This document shows, piece by piece, positions 7,485 through 15,522 of a stretch of DNA of 64,000 nt. The DNA is from Achromobacter pestifer (GTDB lineage: Bacteria > Pseudomonadota > Gammaproteobacteria > Burkholderiales > Burkholderiaceae_B): assembly GCF_902859625.1 (NCBI RefSeq), contig NZ_CADIJX010000002.1, positions 310,001 to 374,000 on the forward strand, in the 5' to 3' direction. Each line of letters starts with the position of its first letter. Within the stretch, counting starts at the first letter, position 1. The translations under genes and the position numbers were made by a program. The notes under the pieces were generated by a model. It did not search any database. It saw only the letters and a program-made list of their open reading frames with translations, and was not told the DNA's origin.

Positions 7485-8003
7485 ATGGAATTCTCATTCA
7501 AATGCGCCACATGTGATCAGGTTCACCACGGCCTGCCGAGCTTTGGCGCCGATGCGCCTGAAAGTTACTACCGCATCGCGCCGCAAGAGCGGGAACAGCG
7601 CTGTGATCTGGGCAGCGATGACTGCGTGATCGACGAGCAGCATTTCTTCGTGCGCGCTTGCATCGAGCTTCCCATCCAGGATTATCCCGAGCCCTTCGTG
7701 TGGGGGGTATGGGTGTCGGTCAGCCTGGCCAGTTACGAGACGTGGGTACGCACGTCCGATGCGCCGGAACGGGCGCAAACGCCTGCCATGTTCGGCTGGT
7801 TGAATACGCGATTGGATCCTTACCCGGACACGCTGAGCTTGAAGACGCATGTGCATCTGCGCGACGGCGGCCTCAGGCCTTCGATTGAATTGGAACCCAC
7901 CGATCATCCCCTGGCCGTCGAGCAGCGCAGGGGCATTACGACAGAACGGGTTGCGGAGATCTATGCGATGCTCGTGCATGGCGCGGGCAAGACGCAAACC
8001 TAG
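7485..8003 (+). CDS. DUF2199 domain protein
   Basis: A 172-residue cytoplasmic protein of unknown function. It begins MEFSFKCATCDQVHHGLP, with the CxxC pair and HxGLP of the DUF2199 family, and continues with IDEQHFFVRACIELPI and a C-terminal HPLAVEQRRGI, all typical of that family. The frame opens at 7434, but the ATG at 7485 has a CAGGAA ribosome-binding site just upstream and restores the family N-terminus. It is followed nine bases later by the ankyrin gene, so the two probably share a transcript. Confidence 0.85.
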   Translation: MEFSFKCATCDQVHHGLPSFGADAPESYYRIAPQEREQRCDLGSDDCVIDEQHFFVRACIELPIQDYPEPFVWGVWVSVSLASYETWVRTSDAPERAQTPAMFGWLNTRLDPYPDTLSLKTHVHLRDGGLRPSIELEPTDHPLAVEQRRGITTERVAEIYAMLVHGAGKTQT

Positions 8004-8012
8004 GAGCCACCG

Positions 8013-8816
8013 ATGAAGCTCACCAAGATATTCGACGCTGCCAGTAGTGGCGATGTGAAAGGGGTAGGCGCTTGCCTGGCGGCGGGCGCGGACCCGGCAG
8101 CGGTTGATTCGTATGGATTCACCGCGCTTCAGCGGGCCGCGATGGGGGCCAATGACACGGACATCCCAGGGAATCTGGCGGTGCTCAGATTGCTGATTGA
8201 TGCCGGCAGTCCGCTTGAATTCCAGAGTGAAGGGCGCACGGCTCTGTATCTGGCCGCCGAGTTCGCGCCCAGTACTGATGCGGTGCAATTGCTGATCGAC
8301 GCGGGCGCCAACGCGGATATTCGTGATGCCCACGGCAATCACATCACCGTGAATGCGATGATGCCCGAGGTACAAGCGTTATTGTCCGCGCTGACAGGCG
8401 TGGCGCTGGAAGTGCCGGAACCGGAGCCCGACCCCGTCAAGCTCAGCGCCGCGCAATGGCGCGAGGCGCAAGTCCGGCTGGATGTGCTGTTTGCGTCGTT
8501 GACGGAGGCGGGCCTGGTGGCGTTGCAGGATGCGGGGACGACGCAGTCGGACGGGTTTTCTGATTGTGCGGAGATCTTTCACGAGCGCGGCGGCGCAACG
8601 GCCGGCCTGCACGGCTTCTGCTTTTACACGCGGCAGGACCGCAACCGGGCAAAGAAAGAAGGTCGACTGGACCTGGCTTTCTGGGGCGCACCCGAAGGCG
8701 CGGATGCGGACATGCTGCGGGTCGGCGAATTGATTGTGCGCACCGCCGAAGCGACTGGCCTGCCAGTCGCCTGGAACGGTAGCAGCGCCAGGCGGCCGAC
8801 GCTGGTGCTTTACTGA
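8013..8816 (+). CDS. Ankyrin-repeat protein with C-terminal uncharacterised domain
   Basis: The 267-residue protein has about three ankyrin repeats at residues 1-115 (for instance YGFTALQRAAM, GRTALYLAAEF and a decayed third copy). A linker rich in Pro/Glu lies near 130-145. The C-terminal domain at about 150-267 contains GFCFYTRQDRNRA and LAFWGAPEG. It resembles the DUF6891 type, an assignment made from memory and held loosely. No signal peptide is seen. It follows the DUF2199 gene closely. Confidence 0.75.
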   Translation: MKLTKIFDAASSGDVKGVGACLAAGADPAAVDSYGFTALQRAAMGANDTDIPGNLAVLRLLIDAGSPLEFQSEGRTALYLAAEFAPSTDAVQLLIDAGANADIRDAHGNHITVNAMMPEVQALLSALTGVALEVPEPEPDPVKLSAAQWREAQVRLDVLFASLTEAGLVALQDAGTTQSDGFSDCAEIFHERGGATAGLHGFCFYTRQDRNRAKKEGRLDLAFWGAPEGADADMLRVGELIVRTAEATGLPVAWNGSSARRPTLVLY

Positions 8817-8818
8817 AT

Positions 8819-8847
8819 GACCCAGGTGGGCGCCGCCCGCCTGGGTC
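8819..8847. terminator. Hairpin between convergent genes
   Basis: GACCCAGG and CCTGGGTC are perfectly complementary around a GC-rich loop. It lies between the convergent ankyrin and phosphoesterase genes and could end transcription in both directions, although T tracts are short. Confidence 0.6.
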
Positions 8848-8854
8848 TTCGCGC

Positions 8855-10594
8855 CTAAGCGCTGAACGTCAGCGCATTGCTCAGGTCGCCCATGGCGAGC
8901 TGGCCACGCGCCGTCATCGCGTCATCGCGTGCCTTCAGGCCTTCCAGCATCGGCAAGTCGAACACGCGCGTCGCCAGGCGCAGAATCGAACCCGTGTCGT
9001 ACACCGTGTGGTCCACCGTGCCCTTCTTTGCAAAGGGCGAGATCACCAGCGCGGGGATGCGCGTGCCCGGCCCCCAGCGATCACCCTGCGGAGGCGCCAC
9101 GTGGTCCCACCAGCCGCCGTTCTCGTCCACGGTGATCACAATCACCATGTTCTCCCATTGTGCGCTCTTGCGCAGGCTGTCGACGATGTGGGCGATATGG
9201 CGGTCGCCTGAATCCACGTCCGCATATCCCGCGTGCATGTTCAGATTGCCTTGCGGCTTGTAGAACGTCAGCGCAGGCAGTTTGCCGGCTTCGGCATCAG
9301 CCAGGAATTTATTGGTGGACGACAGATCACCCAGGCCGCCGTCGCGCAAGTGCGCCGTGCGCGCGGCAGTACCGGGCGCGGTGCTCTTGAAGTAGTTGAA
9401 GGGCTGATGATGCGCCTGGAAGTTGGGCGACGACGGAAAGCCGTTGTTGGCGGTGGAGTCCACGGCGGCCTGCCAGCCGCCGGCATACCAGGCCCAGTCC
9501 AGGCCCTTGGCGGTCATCAGGTCGCCGATATTGCTGTGCGTTTGCGGCACCATCGTTTGCGGATTGGTGGCGTCGGCCAGCGTCGGATCGGTCGCGTCGC
9601 GGCTGAACGAAGGCCAATAGGGCGGAGCCATGGTGTTGACGCCGTAGCCGTCAGGCGACAAGGCGCTGGCGCCGAATTGCGGAATACCCGTCAGTGCGCT
9701 GGCGGGCGACGTGGACTTGGGTTGCAGGCGCGGATCGGTCGGGTCGGCGCTTTGCAGTTGCGCGATTTGGGTCTTCGCGACCGAGTTCGCCACATCGGGA
9801 TAGAAGGGCGGGCGTCCAGAGGCCAGATACTGGTGGTTCAGGAATGAGCCGCCAAACGCGCCTTGGAAGAAGTTGTCGCACAGAACGAATTCTTGGGCGA
9901 GCTTCCACAAGCGCAGGTTGTAGGCGGAGTCGCTGTAGTAGCCCATGACGAGCGCGCCGGAGTCGGCCCAGGCGACGAAGCGGTCATTCTTGCCGCCGTT
10001 GATCTGCATCTGGTTCTGATAGAACACGTGCCAGAGGTCGCGCGTGACGACGCCCTGTGGCAGCGGTTCGCCTTGCGGTCCCAACAGCGAAAACGGCGCG
10101 TTGGGCAGGTTGTTCATGTAGGGCGCGGCCTGGTCGACCTGATACGTGATGTGGTTGGCCTGCTGCGAGGTGGGCACCATGCCGTTCCACACGGGCGGCA
10201 GCACGGACAGCGGCGTGCCGTCGCGGTCGTTCTGCGCGTAGTCCGCGGCAGTCAATGCGGACAGGGGCTTTTCCACGCCAGGAAAATTGGCGAACAAGTT
10301 GTTGAAGCTGCGGTTCTCGGCAAAGATCACCACCACCGTCTTCACGTTGTCGCGCAATTGCTTGGTCAGATCGGGCGCGGGGACGGGCGTGGTTGGCGTA
10401 GTGGGCGGCGCGGGCGTGGCGGGGCTGTCATCGTCGTCGTCGCTGGAGCAGCCGGACAGGGCGCCCATCGCCGCGGCACTGGCGCCCAGCGCGGCGATGC
10501 CGGTCAGAAATCCACGGCGCGTGGGACGCATCGGGGGCTCCGCGTCCGAAGGCGCGGCGGACGGTGCGTCGGTGTTCTTTTCTTTGTCAGACAT
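8855..10594 (-). CDS. Phospholipase C/acid phosphatase-type phosphoesterase, Tat-exported lipoprotein
   Basis: A secreted hydrolase of the phosphoesterase family PF04185 (579 residues), acting on phosphomonoesters or phospholipids. The N-terminus carries a twin-arginine motif (RRGFLTG at about 27-33), a hydrophobic stretch and a lipobox-like LSGC, followed by a poly-Asp/Pro-Thr linker. The family signature FAENRSFNNLF follows at about 90-100, with DNFFQGAFGGSFLNHQY in the middle and VDENGGWWDHVAPP near the end, giving the metal and nucleophile sites. It is monocistronic and converges on the ankyrin gene. The substrate cannot be read from sequence. Confidence 0.88.
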   Translation of the reverse strand: MSDKEKNTDAPSAAPSDAEPPMRPTRRGFLTGIAALGASAAAMGALSGCSSDDDDDSPATPAPPTTPTTPVPAPDLTKQLRDNVKTVVVIFAENRSFNNLFANFPGVEKPLSALTAADYAQNDRDGTPLSVLPPVWNGMVPTSQQANHITYQVDQAAPYMNNLPNAPFSLLGPQGEPLPQGVVTRDLWHVFYQNQMQINGGKNDRFVAWADSGALVMGYYSDSAYNLRLWKLAQEFVLCDNFFQGAFGGSFLNHQYLASGRPPFYPDVANSVAKTQIAQLQSADPTDPRLQPKSTSPASALTGIPQFGASALSPDGYGVNTMAPPYWPSFSRDATDPTLADATNPQTMVPQTHSNIGDLMTAKGLDWAWYAGGWQAAVDSTANNGFPSSPNFQAHHQPFNYFKSTAPGTAARTAHLRDGGLGDLSSTNKFLADAEAGKLPALTFYKPQGNLNMHAGYADVDSGDRHIAHIVDSLRKSAQWENMVIVITVDENGGWWDHVAPPQGDRWGPGTRIPALVISPFAKKGTVDHTVYDTGSILRLATRVFDLPMLEGLKARDDAMTARGQLAMGDLSNALTFSA

Positions 10595-10857
10595 GAGGAA
10601 GGACTCTTGAGCTAGCAGGTGGCGTGGCGCACTGTCATTGCGCTACGGGATCGCCGGATGACAGCCGGCATCGTTCACGGCCGCTAGGCTAAAGAGTCAA
10701 GGTTCTATCGATGTGACCATCCGCTGTCATCAAGCTGTATGCGTGTGCGGCATGCCGCAGTGATGCCAAGCGGCGCAGGCGCTTTGATGTGAAATTCCCC
10801 CGCCTCGACTTGCGCGTTTTCTGAAACAACGCTATTATTCAAGGCTTGCTTTTTGAT

Positions 10858-10934
10858 GCGCCCGTAGCTCAGCTGGATAGAGTACCTGGCTACGAACCAG
10901 GGGGTCGTAGGTTCGAATCCTGCCGGGCGCACCA
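10858..10934 (+). tRNA. tRNA-Arg (anticodon ACG), copy 1
   Basis: A 77-base class I tRNA with GCGCCCG/CGGGCGC acceptor pairing and encoded CCA. The anticodon arm CCTGG-CTACGAA-CCAGG gives ACG. It is identical to the copy at 11475. Confidence 0.97.
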
Positions 10935-10985
10935 AAAACCAGTGCCGATCATTCGTGATCAAGCACTGAAAGACAAAGAAAATGG

Positions 10986-11019
10986 AAAGGCCTTTGATCT
11001 CGCATCGAAGGCCTTTTTG
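10986..11019 (+). terminator. Terminator after tRNA-Arg copy 1
   Basis: AAAGGCCTT pairs with AAGGCCTTT across a short loop and leads into a T-rich run. Confidence 0.8.
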
Positions 11020-11070
11020 TTTTGTTGGCGCGCAATGCGCTATCGATGAATGGCCTGTCGCGGCCTCACC

Positions 11071-11286
11071 TTACGTGGTCGATGCCTGCGAACCACGCTG
11101 CGCATCCTCTGCGTCTTCAAATCCCCAATCGCCCACGCTTGCCCAATCATCGCCCAGCAGTTCGATGGGATGCATGGTGCGGTCGGAGCCATTGCCGCAG
11201 CTCATGGCATCTGTCGGGCAATAGCGATCACAGCCCCAGCAGATGCGTTCGGGGTGTTTGGGATGCATTGGAAATTTCTTGGCCAT
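11071..11286 (-). CDS. DUF3079 domain protein, cysteine-rich
   Basis: A 71-residue cytoplasmic protein of unknown function. From ATG 11286 it reads MAKKFPMHPKHPERICWGCD and continues with five cysteines in a CxxC-xxx-C-type pattern (CWGCDRYC, then SCGNGSDRT), diagnostic of DUF3079. The cysteines suggest a zinc or iron-sulfur site (inference). An upstream extension to 11337 is not family-like. It lies antisense between two identical tRNA-Arg genes. Confidence 0.85.
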   Translation of the reverse strand: MAKKFPMHPKHPERICWGCDRYCPTDAMSCGNGSDRTMHPIELLGDDWASVGDWGFEDAEDAQRGSQASTT

Positions 11287-11474
11287 GGTCTGCCTGTGCT
11301 TGATGTCGGTCGGGATGGGGCCCGGGTTGCTGCACATTCAGCGTAATGCGCGAGTGCCACGCCAGCGTTGATGTGGCGCAAGGCATGCGGACCATTCCCA
11401 TCGAAAACAGCATGTTTTTATCTGGCGATTTGCATGATCGTATTTTTTCATGTTATAAACACGCCTCTTTCGGG

Positions 11475-11551
11475 GCGCCCGTAGCTCAGCTGGATAGAGT
11501 ACCTGGCTACGAACCAGGGGGTCGTAGGTTCGAATCCTGCCGGGCGCACCA
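11475..11551 (+). tRNA. tRNA-Arg (anticodon ACG), copy 2
   Basis: Base-for-base identical to the copy at 10858-10934 over all 77 bases, CCA included. A promoter-like TTATAA lies about 25 bases upstream. Confidence 0.97.
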
Positions 11552-11614
11552 ACTTATTTTGAACAGGCGGTATCACTGATGCCGCGGTTCAGCCGAAAGG
11601 CAAAAGCAATAGAT

Positions 11615-11653
11615 AAAGCGGCTTGATGGTCTTCCATCAAGCCGCTTTTTTTT
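11615..11653 (+). terminator. Terminator after tRNA-Arg copy 2
   Basis: AAAGCGGCTTGATGG pairs perfectly with CCATCAAGCCGCTTT around a four-base loop and is followed by T residues. Confidence 0.9.
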
Positions 11654-11720
11654 ATTGCTGTGACTGCGGCAGAGACTGCGGGGGATCACCGGACAGATGC
11701 GTTCGGATCCAGCCCCCTGG

Positions 11721-11770
11721 GATCACCATATGCGGATCACCTACGCTGATCACCATACGCGGATCGTACG
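11721..11770. repeat. Imperfect tandem repeat at the SDR gene end
   Basis: GATCACCATATGCGGATC (from 11721) recurs as GATCACCATACGCGGATC (from 11748). The second copy includes the stop codon and last codons of the minus-strand SDR gene, so the first looks like a short duplication of that gene's 3' end. Confidence 0.6.
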
Positions 11771-12346
11771 GCCCGTCTGTGCGCCTTCGACACTGCGGCG
11801 GTAGGCCAGGGCCACGCGGCTGGCCGGCGCGGCTTCAAAGCCCGGGAAGTAGGGGCCGTAGCTGGGCATCGACTCTTGCAGTACCGTCGGGCTGACCGAG
11901 TTGATGCGGATGTCTTGCAGTTCCACCGCCGCGCCGCGCACAAAGCCATCGATGGCGGAATTCACCGCGGATGCGTTGGCGCCGAAGCGGATGGGTTCGT
12001 CGCTGACGATGCCGCTGGTCAGCGTGATGGAGCCGCCCGCATTGACGTAGTGCTGGCCGATCAGCGCCAGATCGACCTGGCCCAGCAATTTGTCATGCAG
12101 CCCGATCTTGAACTGTTCCGCCGTCATCTCGGACAAGGGGCCAAAGTGCAGGTTGCCCGTGGTGGAGACTATGGCATCGACCTTGCCCACACGCTCGAAC
12201 AGGCTGCGGATGCTGTCGCTGCGCGTGATGTCGACCTGGTATTGCCCGTGGGTCTTGCCGACCGCAATGATCTCGTGGTGTTGGCCAAGCACTTCCGCGA
12301 CGGCCCGGCCGATGGTGCCGGTGGCGCCGATAAGGATGATTTTCAT
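11750..12346 (-). CDS. Short-chain dehydrogenase/reductase (SDR-like)
   Basis: A 198-residue NAD(P)-dependent oxidoreductase-like protein of unknown substrate. The nucleotide-binding GATGTIG is at residues 7-13 and the SDR core continues through STTGN and ITLTSG. The usual catalytic YxxxK is not present: the region reads FGANASAVNSAIDGF, where Phe stands in the expected Tyr position. The start is backed by a GGGAGAG site. It is divergent from the LysR gene at 12490, the typical arrangement of a LysR regulator and its target. Confidence 0.85.
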   Translation of the reverse strand: MKIILIGATGTIGRAVAEVLGQHHEIIAVGKTHGQYQVDITRSDSIRSLFERVGKVDAIVSTTGNLHFGPLSEMTAEQFKIGLHDKLLGQVDLALIGQHYVNAGGSITLTSGIVSDEPIRFGANASAVNSAIDGFVRGAAVELQDIRINSVSPTVLQESMPSYGPYFPGFEAAPASRVALAYRRSVEGAQTGRTIRVW

Positions 12347-12489
12347 AGAGTCTCTCCCGGGGCTTGCCCGAATCCTGCTGAGTTTGGGTCACTGGCCCAG
12401 TGCCAGTGCATGCATCCATTCTCGCCGTTCGATTTCCATGGAAAAATGCGGTAATGGTGGAAACACTTCACACTCAGGGTGCGTAATTC

Positions 12490-13374
12490 ATGGACCGCTT
12501 GCTCAGCATGGAAGTGTTCGTGGCGGTCGTGGATCTGGGTAGCCTGACCGCTGCGGCGGCACGGCACGAGATGTCGCCGGCGATGGCGGCCAAGCACATC
12601 AAGGGCCTGGAGGCCCGCCTGGGGGTGCGGTTGATGACCCGCACCACGCGCCGGCAGAGCCTGACCGAAGCGGGGCAGGCGTATTTCGCGCGTTGCAAGA
12701 CGATCCTGGCCGAGATCCGCGAGGCGGAACAGGGTGCGGAGGCATTGCGCCTGACTCCCCGAGGGCATCTGCGCATTACATCGACCGTTACCTTCGGGTC
12801 GTTTGCGCTGACGCCGGCCATCGCCGATTACCTTTCCATCTATCCCGATGTGAGCACGGAGCTGATGTTGAGCGATGCCGTGGAAGACATCGTGGCCGCA
12901 CGTTTTGACTTGGCGGTACGCATCGGTGAACCTGCGGACTCGGGTTTGGTTGCCCGCACGATCGGGCGCTATCAGATGATCATCTGCGCCGCCCCCGCCT
13001 ATCTGGAACGCTACGGCACCCCCATGACGCCCGATGATCTGATGCGCCACCAGTGCCTGGATTTTTCCTATTGGCGGCGGCGTACGGGTTGGCAGTTGAA
13101 CAGCGAGGACGGCAACCAGGTGGGGTATCCCAGTGGCCGCTTTGTGTCCAACAATGGCCAGGCGCTGAGGCAGGCGTCGTTGGCGGGCTTTGGCGTGGTG
13201 CTGCAACCCGAACTGTTGTTGGGCGAGGATGTGCGCGCGGGCCGGCTGGTGCCCATCTTGCAGCCGTATTGGCCTGCCGCGCGACCGATCACGCTGCTGT
13301 ATCCGAAGGACCGGCAGGCGTTGCCCAAGCTCACGACTTTCGTGGACTTCCTGGTTGAGCGGTTCACGCGGTAG
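12490..13374 (+). CDS. LysR family transcriptional regulator
   Basis: A 294-residue DNA-binding protein. The winged HTH is at about 1-60 (FVAVVDLGSLTAAAARHEMS, then KHIKGLEARLGVRL). The effector-binding type 2 periplasmic fold runs from about 90 to 290. It reads away from the SDR gene across a 143-base gap, so it probably controls that gene and itself. Effector unknown. Confidence 0.93.
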   Translation: MDRLLSMEVFVAVVDLGSLTAAAARHEMSPAMAAKHIKGLEARLGVRLMTRTTRRQSLTEAGQAYFARCKTILAEIREAEQGAEALRLTPRGHLRITSTVTFGSFALTPAIADYLSIYPDVSTELMLSDAVEDIVAARFDLAVRIGEPADSGLVARTIGRYQMIICAAPAYLERYGTPMTPDDLMRHQCLDFSYWRRRTGWQLNSEDGNQVGYPSGRFVSNNGQALRQASLAGFGVVLQPELLLGEDVRAGRLVPILQPYWPAARPITLLYPKDRQALPKLTTFVDFLVERFTR

Positions 13375-13382
13375 GGGGGCGG

Positions 13383-13631
13383 TCAGCGCCGTCGTCGATC
13401 AACCGCCGTCAATGAGATGCCGTTCTTGAGCATCTGGTAGGCCTGCCCGCCAAGCCAGGTGACCTTCTCGCCTGAACTGGTCCGGCAGATGCAATGCATC
13501 TTCGGGTCGAAGCGCGATGTGCCCAACGCGGAATAAGCGTCGAGATCGGCCACGAAGCGTTCAATGCGATACAGGGTGCCATCGGGGGACGTGACAAGCA
13601 CATCCGTCAATCGTCTTGCGGTGCCGAGCAT
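13383..13631 (-). CDS. Small protein with a domain shared with the next gene, unknown
   Basis: An 82-residue protein of no recognised family. A strong AGGAGG lies eight bases before the ATG. Residues about 8-75 (LTDVLVTSPDGTLYRIERF ... CICRTSSGEKVTWLGG) align without large gaps to residues about 43-115 of the product of 13728-14423. It is therefore a stand-alone copy of that domain without the HTH. The shared pattern is a beta-rich core with a Cys-x-Cys, an acidic/Gly turn and W-x-G. The two genes are tandem on one strand, 96 bases apart. Confidence 0.7.
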   Translation of the reverse strand: MLGTARRLTDVLVTSPDGTLYRIERFVADLDAYSALGTSRFDPKMHCICRTSSGEKVTWLGGQAYQMLKNGISLTAVDRRRR

Positions 13632-13727
13632 ACTGCATACCTCCTGCGCGGGCCGTCATTCCTGCGGCGCCAAAGTCACGTGGACGTTTCAAGATGCCAG
13701 ACGAAATCGGGGAAACCCCGCGCGGCA

Positions 13728-14423
13728 TTAAAGAAAACGTCCTCCTAACAATGAATCATCGAGTTGGTCGGGTGACACGCCCAATGCTTCTGATACGCGG
13801 TCCAGGACTACCTGGCGTGGCCGTGGACGTGGCCGTTCCAATTCAATGTATATAGAGTGATCGACGCCAAGTCGGGCAGCCATATCCGCAGTGCTGATAT
13901 TGAGGTGCTCACGCCAGGCGCGTATCAAACTCCAATTGTTGCCGGTTTTTAGATTGACGACAGCTAGTGGTAGCGGATTGCTTGCCGCAGTCAGTTTCTT
14001 GTGCGGGGCAGTCCGGTATGCATCCGGCACGTTCCGTTTGGTGGCACCGCTTTTGCGGAATTCGCCACGAGGCGTCGTGATGTCGGATTCGGCGATGTAT
14101 ATGGTATCGCCATTGGTCTGACGGTATCGATTACTGCCTATCCAGGAAAGCGTTTCGCCATTGTCGAGCATGCATTCGCAATCCAGATGGAAATTGCTGG
14201 GAATGTTCTCAAGTTTGGCGATGGTTTCCGTGGTTGTGGCGTGCCGCACCACACGATGCAAGACACCGTCTGATGAACGCACGAAAACATCGGGAAGTCT
14301 CCAGGAAAAAGGGATGATGCTCTCCACGACCGAAACCACTTCCATCAATGTAATCTGCTGGGGAAGCGGTGAGATTTGGGGTTTCCCCTCGACTGGTGCG
14401 GCAAGCTTGTTTCTACTCCACAT
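13728..14423 (-). CDS. Unknown domain fused to C-terminal XRE-type HTH
   Basis: A 231-residue probable DNA-binding protein. Residues about 43-115 (LPDVFVRSSDGVLHRVVRH ... CECMLDNGETLSWIG) form the domain shared with the neighbouring 82-residue protein. Residues about 165-225 form a Cro/C1-type HTH (LIRAWREHLNISTADMAARL, then LDRVSEALGVSPDQL). The middle is a low-complexity linker. I do not know the N-terminal domain; it could sense a small molecule or protein. A later ATG at 14345 is an alternative start. Confidence 0.7.
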   Translation of the reverse strand: MWSRNKLAAPVEGKPQISPLPQQITLMEVVSVVESIIPFSWRLPDVFVRSSDGVLHRVVRHATTTETIAKLENIPSNFHLDCECMLDNGETLSWIGSNRYRQTNGDTIYIAESDITTPRGEFRKSGATKRNVPDAYRTAPHKKLTAASNPLPLAVVNLKTGNNWSLIRAWREHLNISTADMAARLGVDHSIYIELERPRPRPRQVVLDRVSEALGVSPDQLDDSLLGGRFL

Positions 14424-14567
14424 TGCCCCTAAAGATCTTCACAAATGCTCACCAAACACGACGCCATCCTCCCGGCGTTGCCCGTCGCCAAGGGTTGATG
14501 GCTTGCGTGTTTTGCCGGGTGCCAGGGGTAGCCGATACGTTGATGGATCAGGGCTGAAAGGGGGGAA

Positions 14568-15353
14568 TCAACGGGCGTCGGGCCCGAAGCTTGCTGCCAG
14601 CAGGCGTGGCATCACGTCGGCGGCCGCGCCGTGCAGATTGCAGTGGGCTTGATGGTCCAGCGGCGTCGCCATGGGGTTCACCTGAACCACGGTCGCGCCA
14701 GCGGCCAACGCGCGTTGCGGTAGTTCGGCGGCGGGGTAGACCAGCGCCGATGTGCCGATGCTGAACAGCAGGTCGCATTGTTCGGCTGCGCGCAAGGCGG
14801 CGCTCCAGGCGTCGGCGGGCAGGCTTTCCCCAAACCACACGACTCCGGGCCGTACCGGTGCGCCGCATTGGGTACAGGCGGGTGGCGGGATGCGGCGTCC
14901 TTCGTCGGGTTCGTCTGGCATGGCAACAGGAAAGGCATGTGGCGCGGCGCAGGCAGAACAGCGCGGCGCGTGCAAACTGCCATGCAGATGGGCCACCCGT
15001 GTGCTGCCGGCGCGCTCATGCAGGTCGTCCACGTTCTGCGTGACGACGATCAGTTCTGGCACGTGGCGGGCCAGTTCCGCGATGGCGCGGTGCGCGGCGT
15101 TCGGCTCGGCGCTCAGCGCTTGCGCGCGGCGCCATTCATACCAGCCCCAAACGATATCGGGGTGCGCGCGGAACGCTTCCGGTGTCGCCAACGCCTGCGC
15201 GTCGAAGCGCGACCACAAGCCTGTCAACGCATCCCGGAAAGTGGCAATGCCGCTTTCCGCAGAGACGCCTGCGCCAGTGAAGACGACGATGCGCTGCGCG
15301 CTGCGCAACGCATCCACCAGCGCGGGCGGAATATCGTGATGCGTGTTTTTCAT
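14568..15353 (-). CDS. cobB: NAD-dependent protein deacylase, sirtuin class III
   Basis: Removes acyl groups from lysines using NAD+. The 261-residue protein has GAGVSAESGIATFR at about 25-38, TQNVDDLHERAG, the catalytic His in HLHGS, and two CxxC pairs (CSAC and CTQC) that bind zinc. The WYEWRR segment supplies the Tyr and Arg (YxxR) that select negatively charged acyl groups, so desuccinylase/demalonylase activity is expected. The frame opens at 15572, but the start at 15353 has AAGG upstream and the family N-terminus. Confidence 0.9.
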   Translation of the reverse strand: MKNTHHDIPPALVDALRSAQRIVVFTGAGVSAESGIATFRDALTGLWSRFDAQALATPEAFRAHPDIVWGWYEWRRAQALSAEPNAAHRAIAELARHVPELIVVTQNVDDLHERAGSTRVAHLHGSLHAPRCSACAAPHAFPVAMPDEPDEGRRIPPPACTQCGAPVRPGVVWFGESLPADAWSAALRAAEQCDLLFSIGTSALVYPAAELPQRALAAGATVVQVNPMATPLDHQAHCNLHGAAADVMPRLLAASFGPDAR

Positions 15354-15522
15354 TTCCAACCTTGAAGACAGTCCGCTACGCTGCGCGCTCAGGGGCAGGC
15401 CTGTCAAGCGCGGCTTGCAGCCGATCGCCGGGAAGGCGGCAGGGGCAAGCGTGCATAAGAATCCTGAATGGTGGATACTATTTTTCTCATCTGGGATTTG
15501 CCCCATGAGTTGGAGACCCGCA

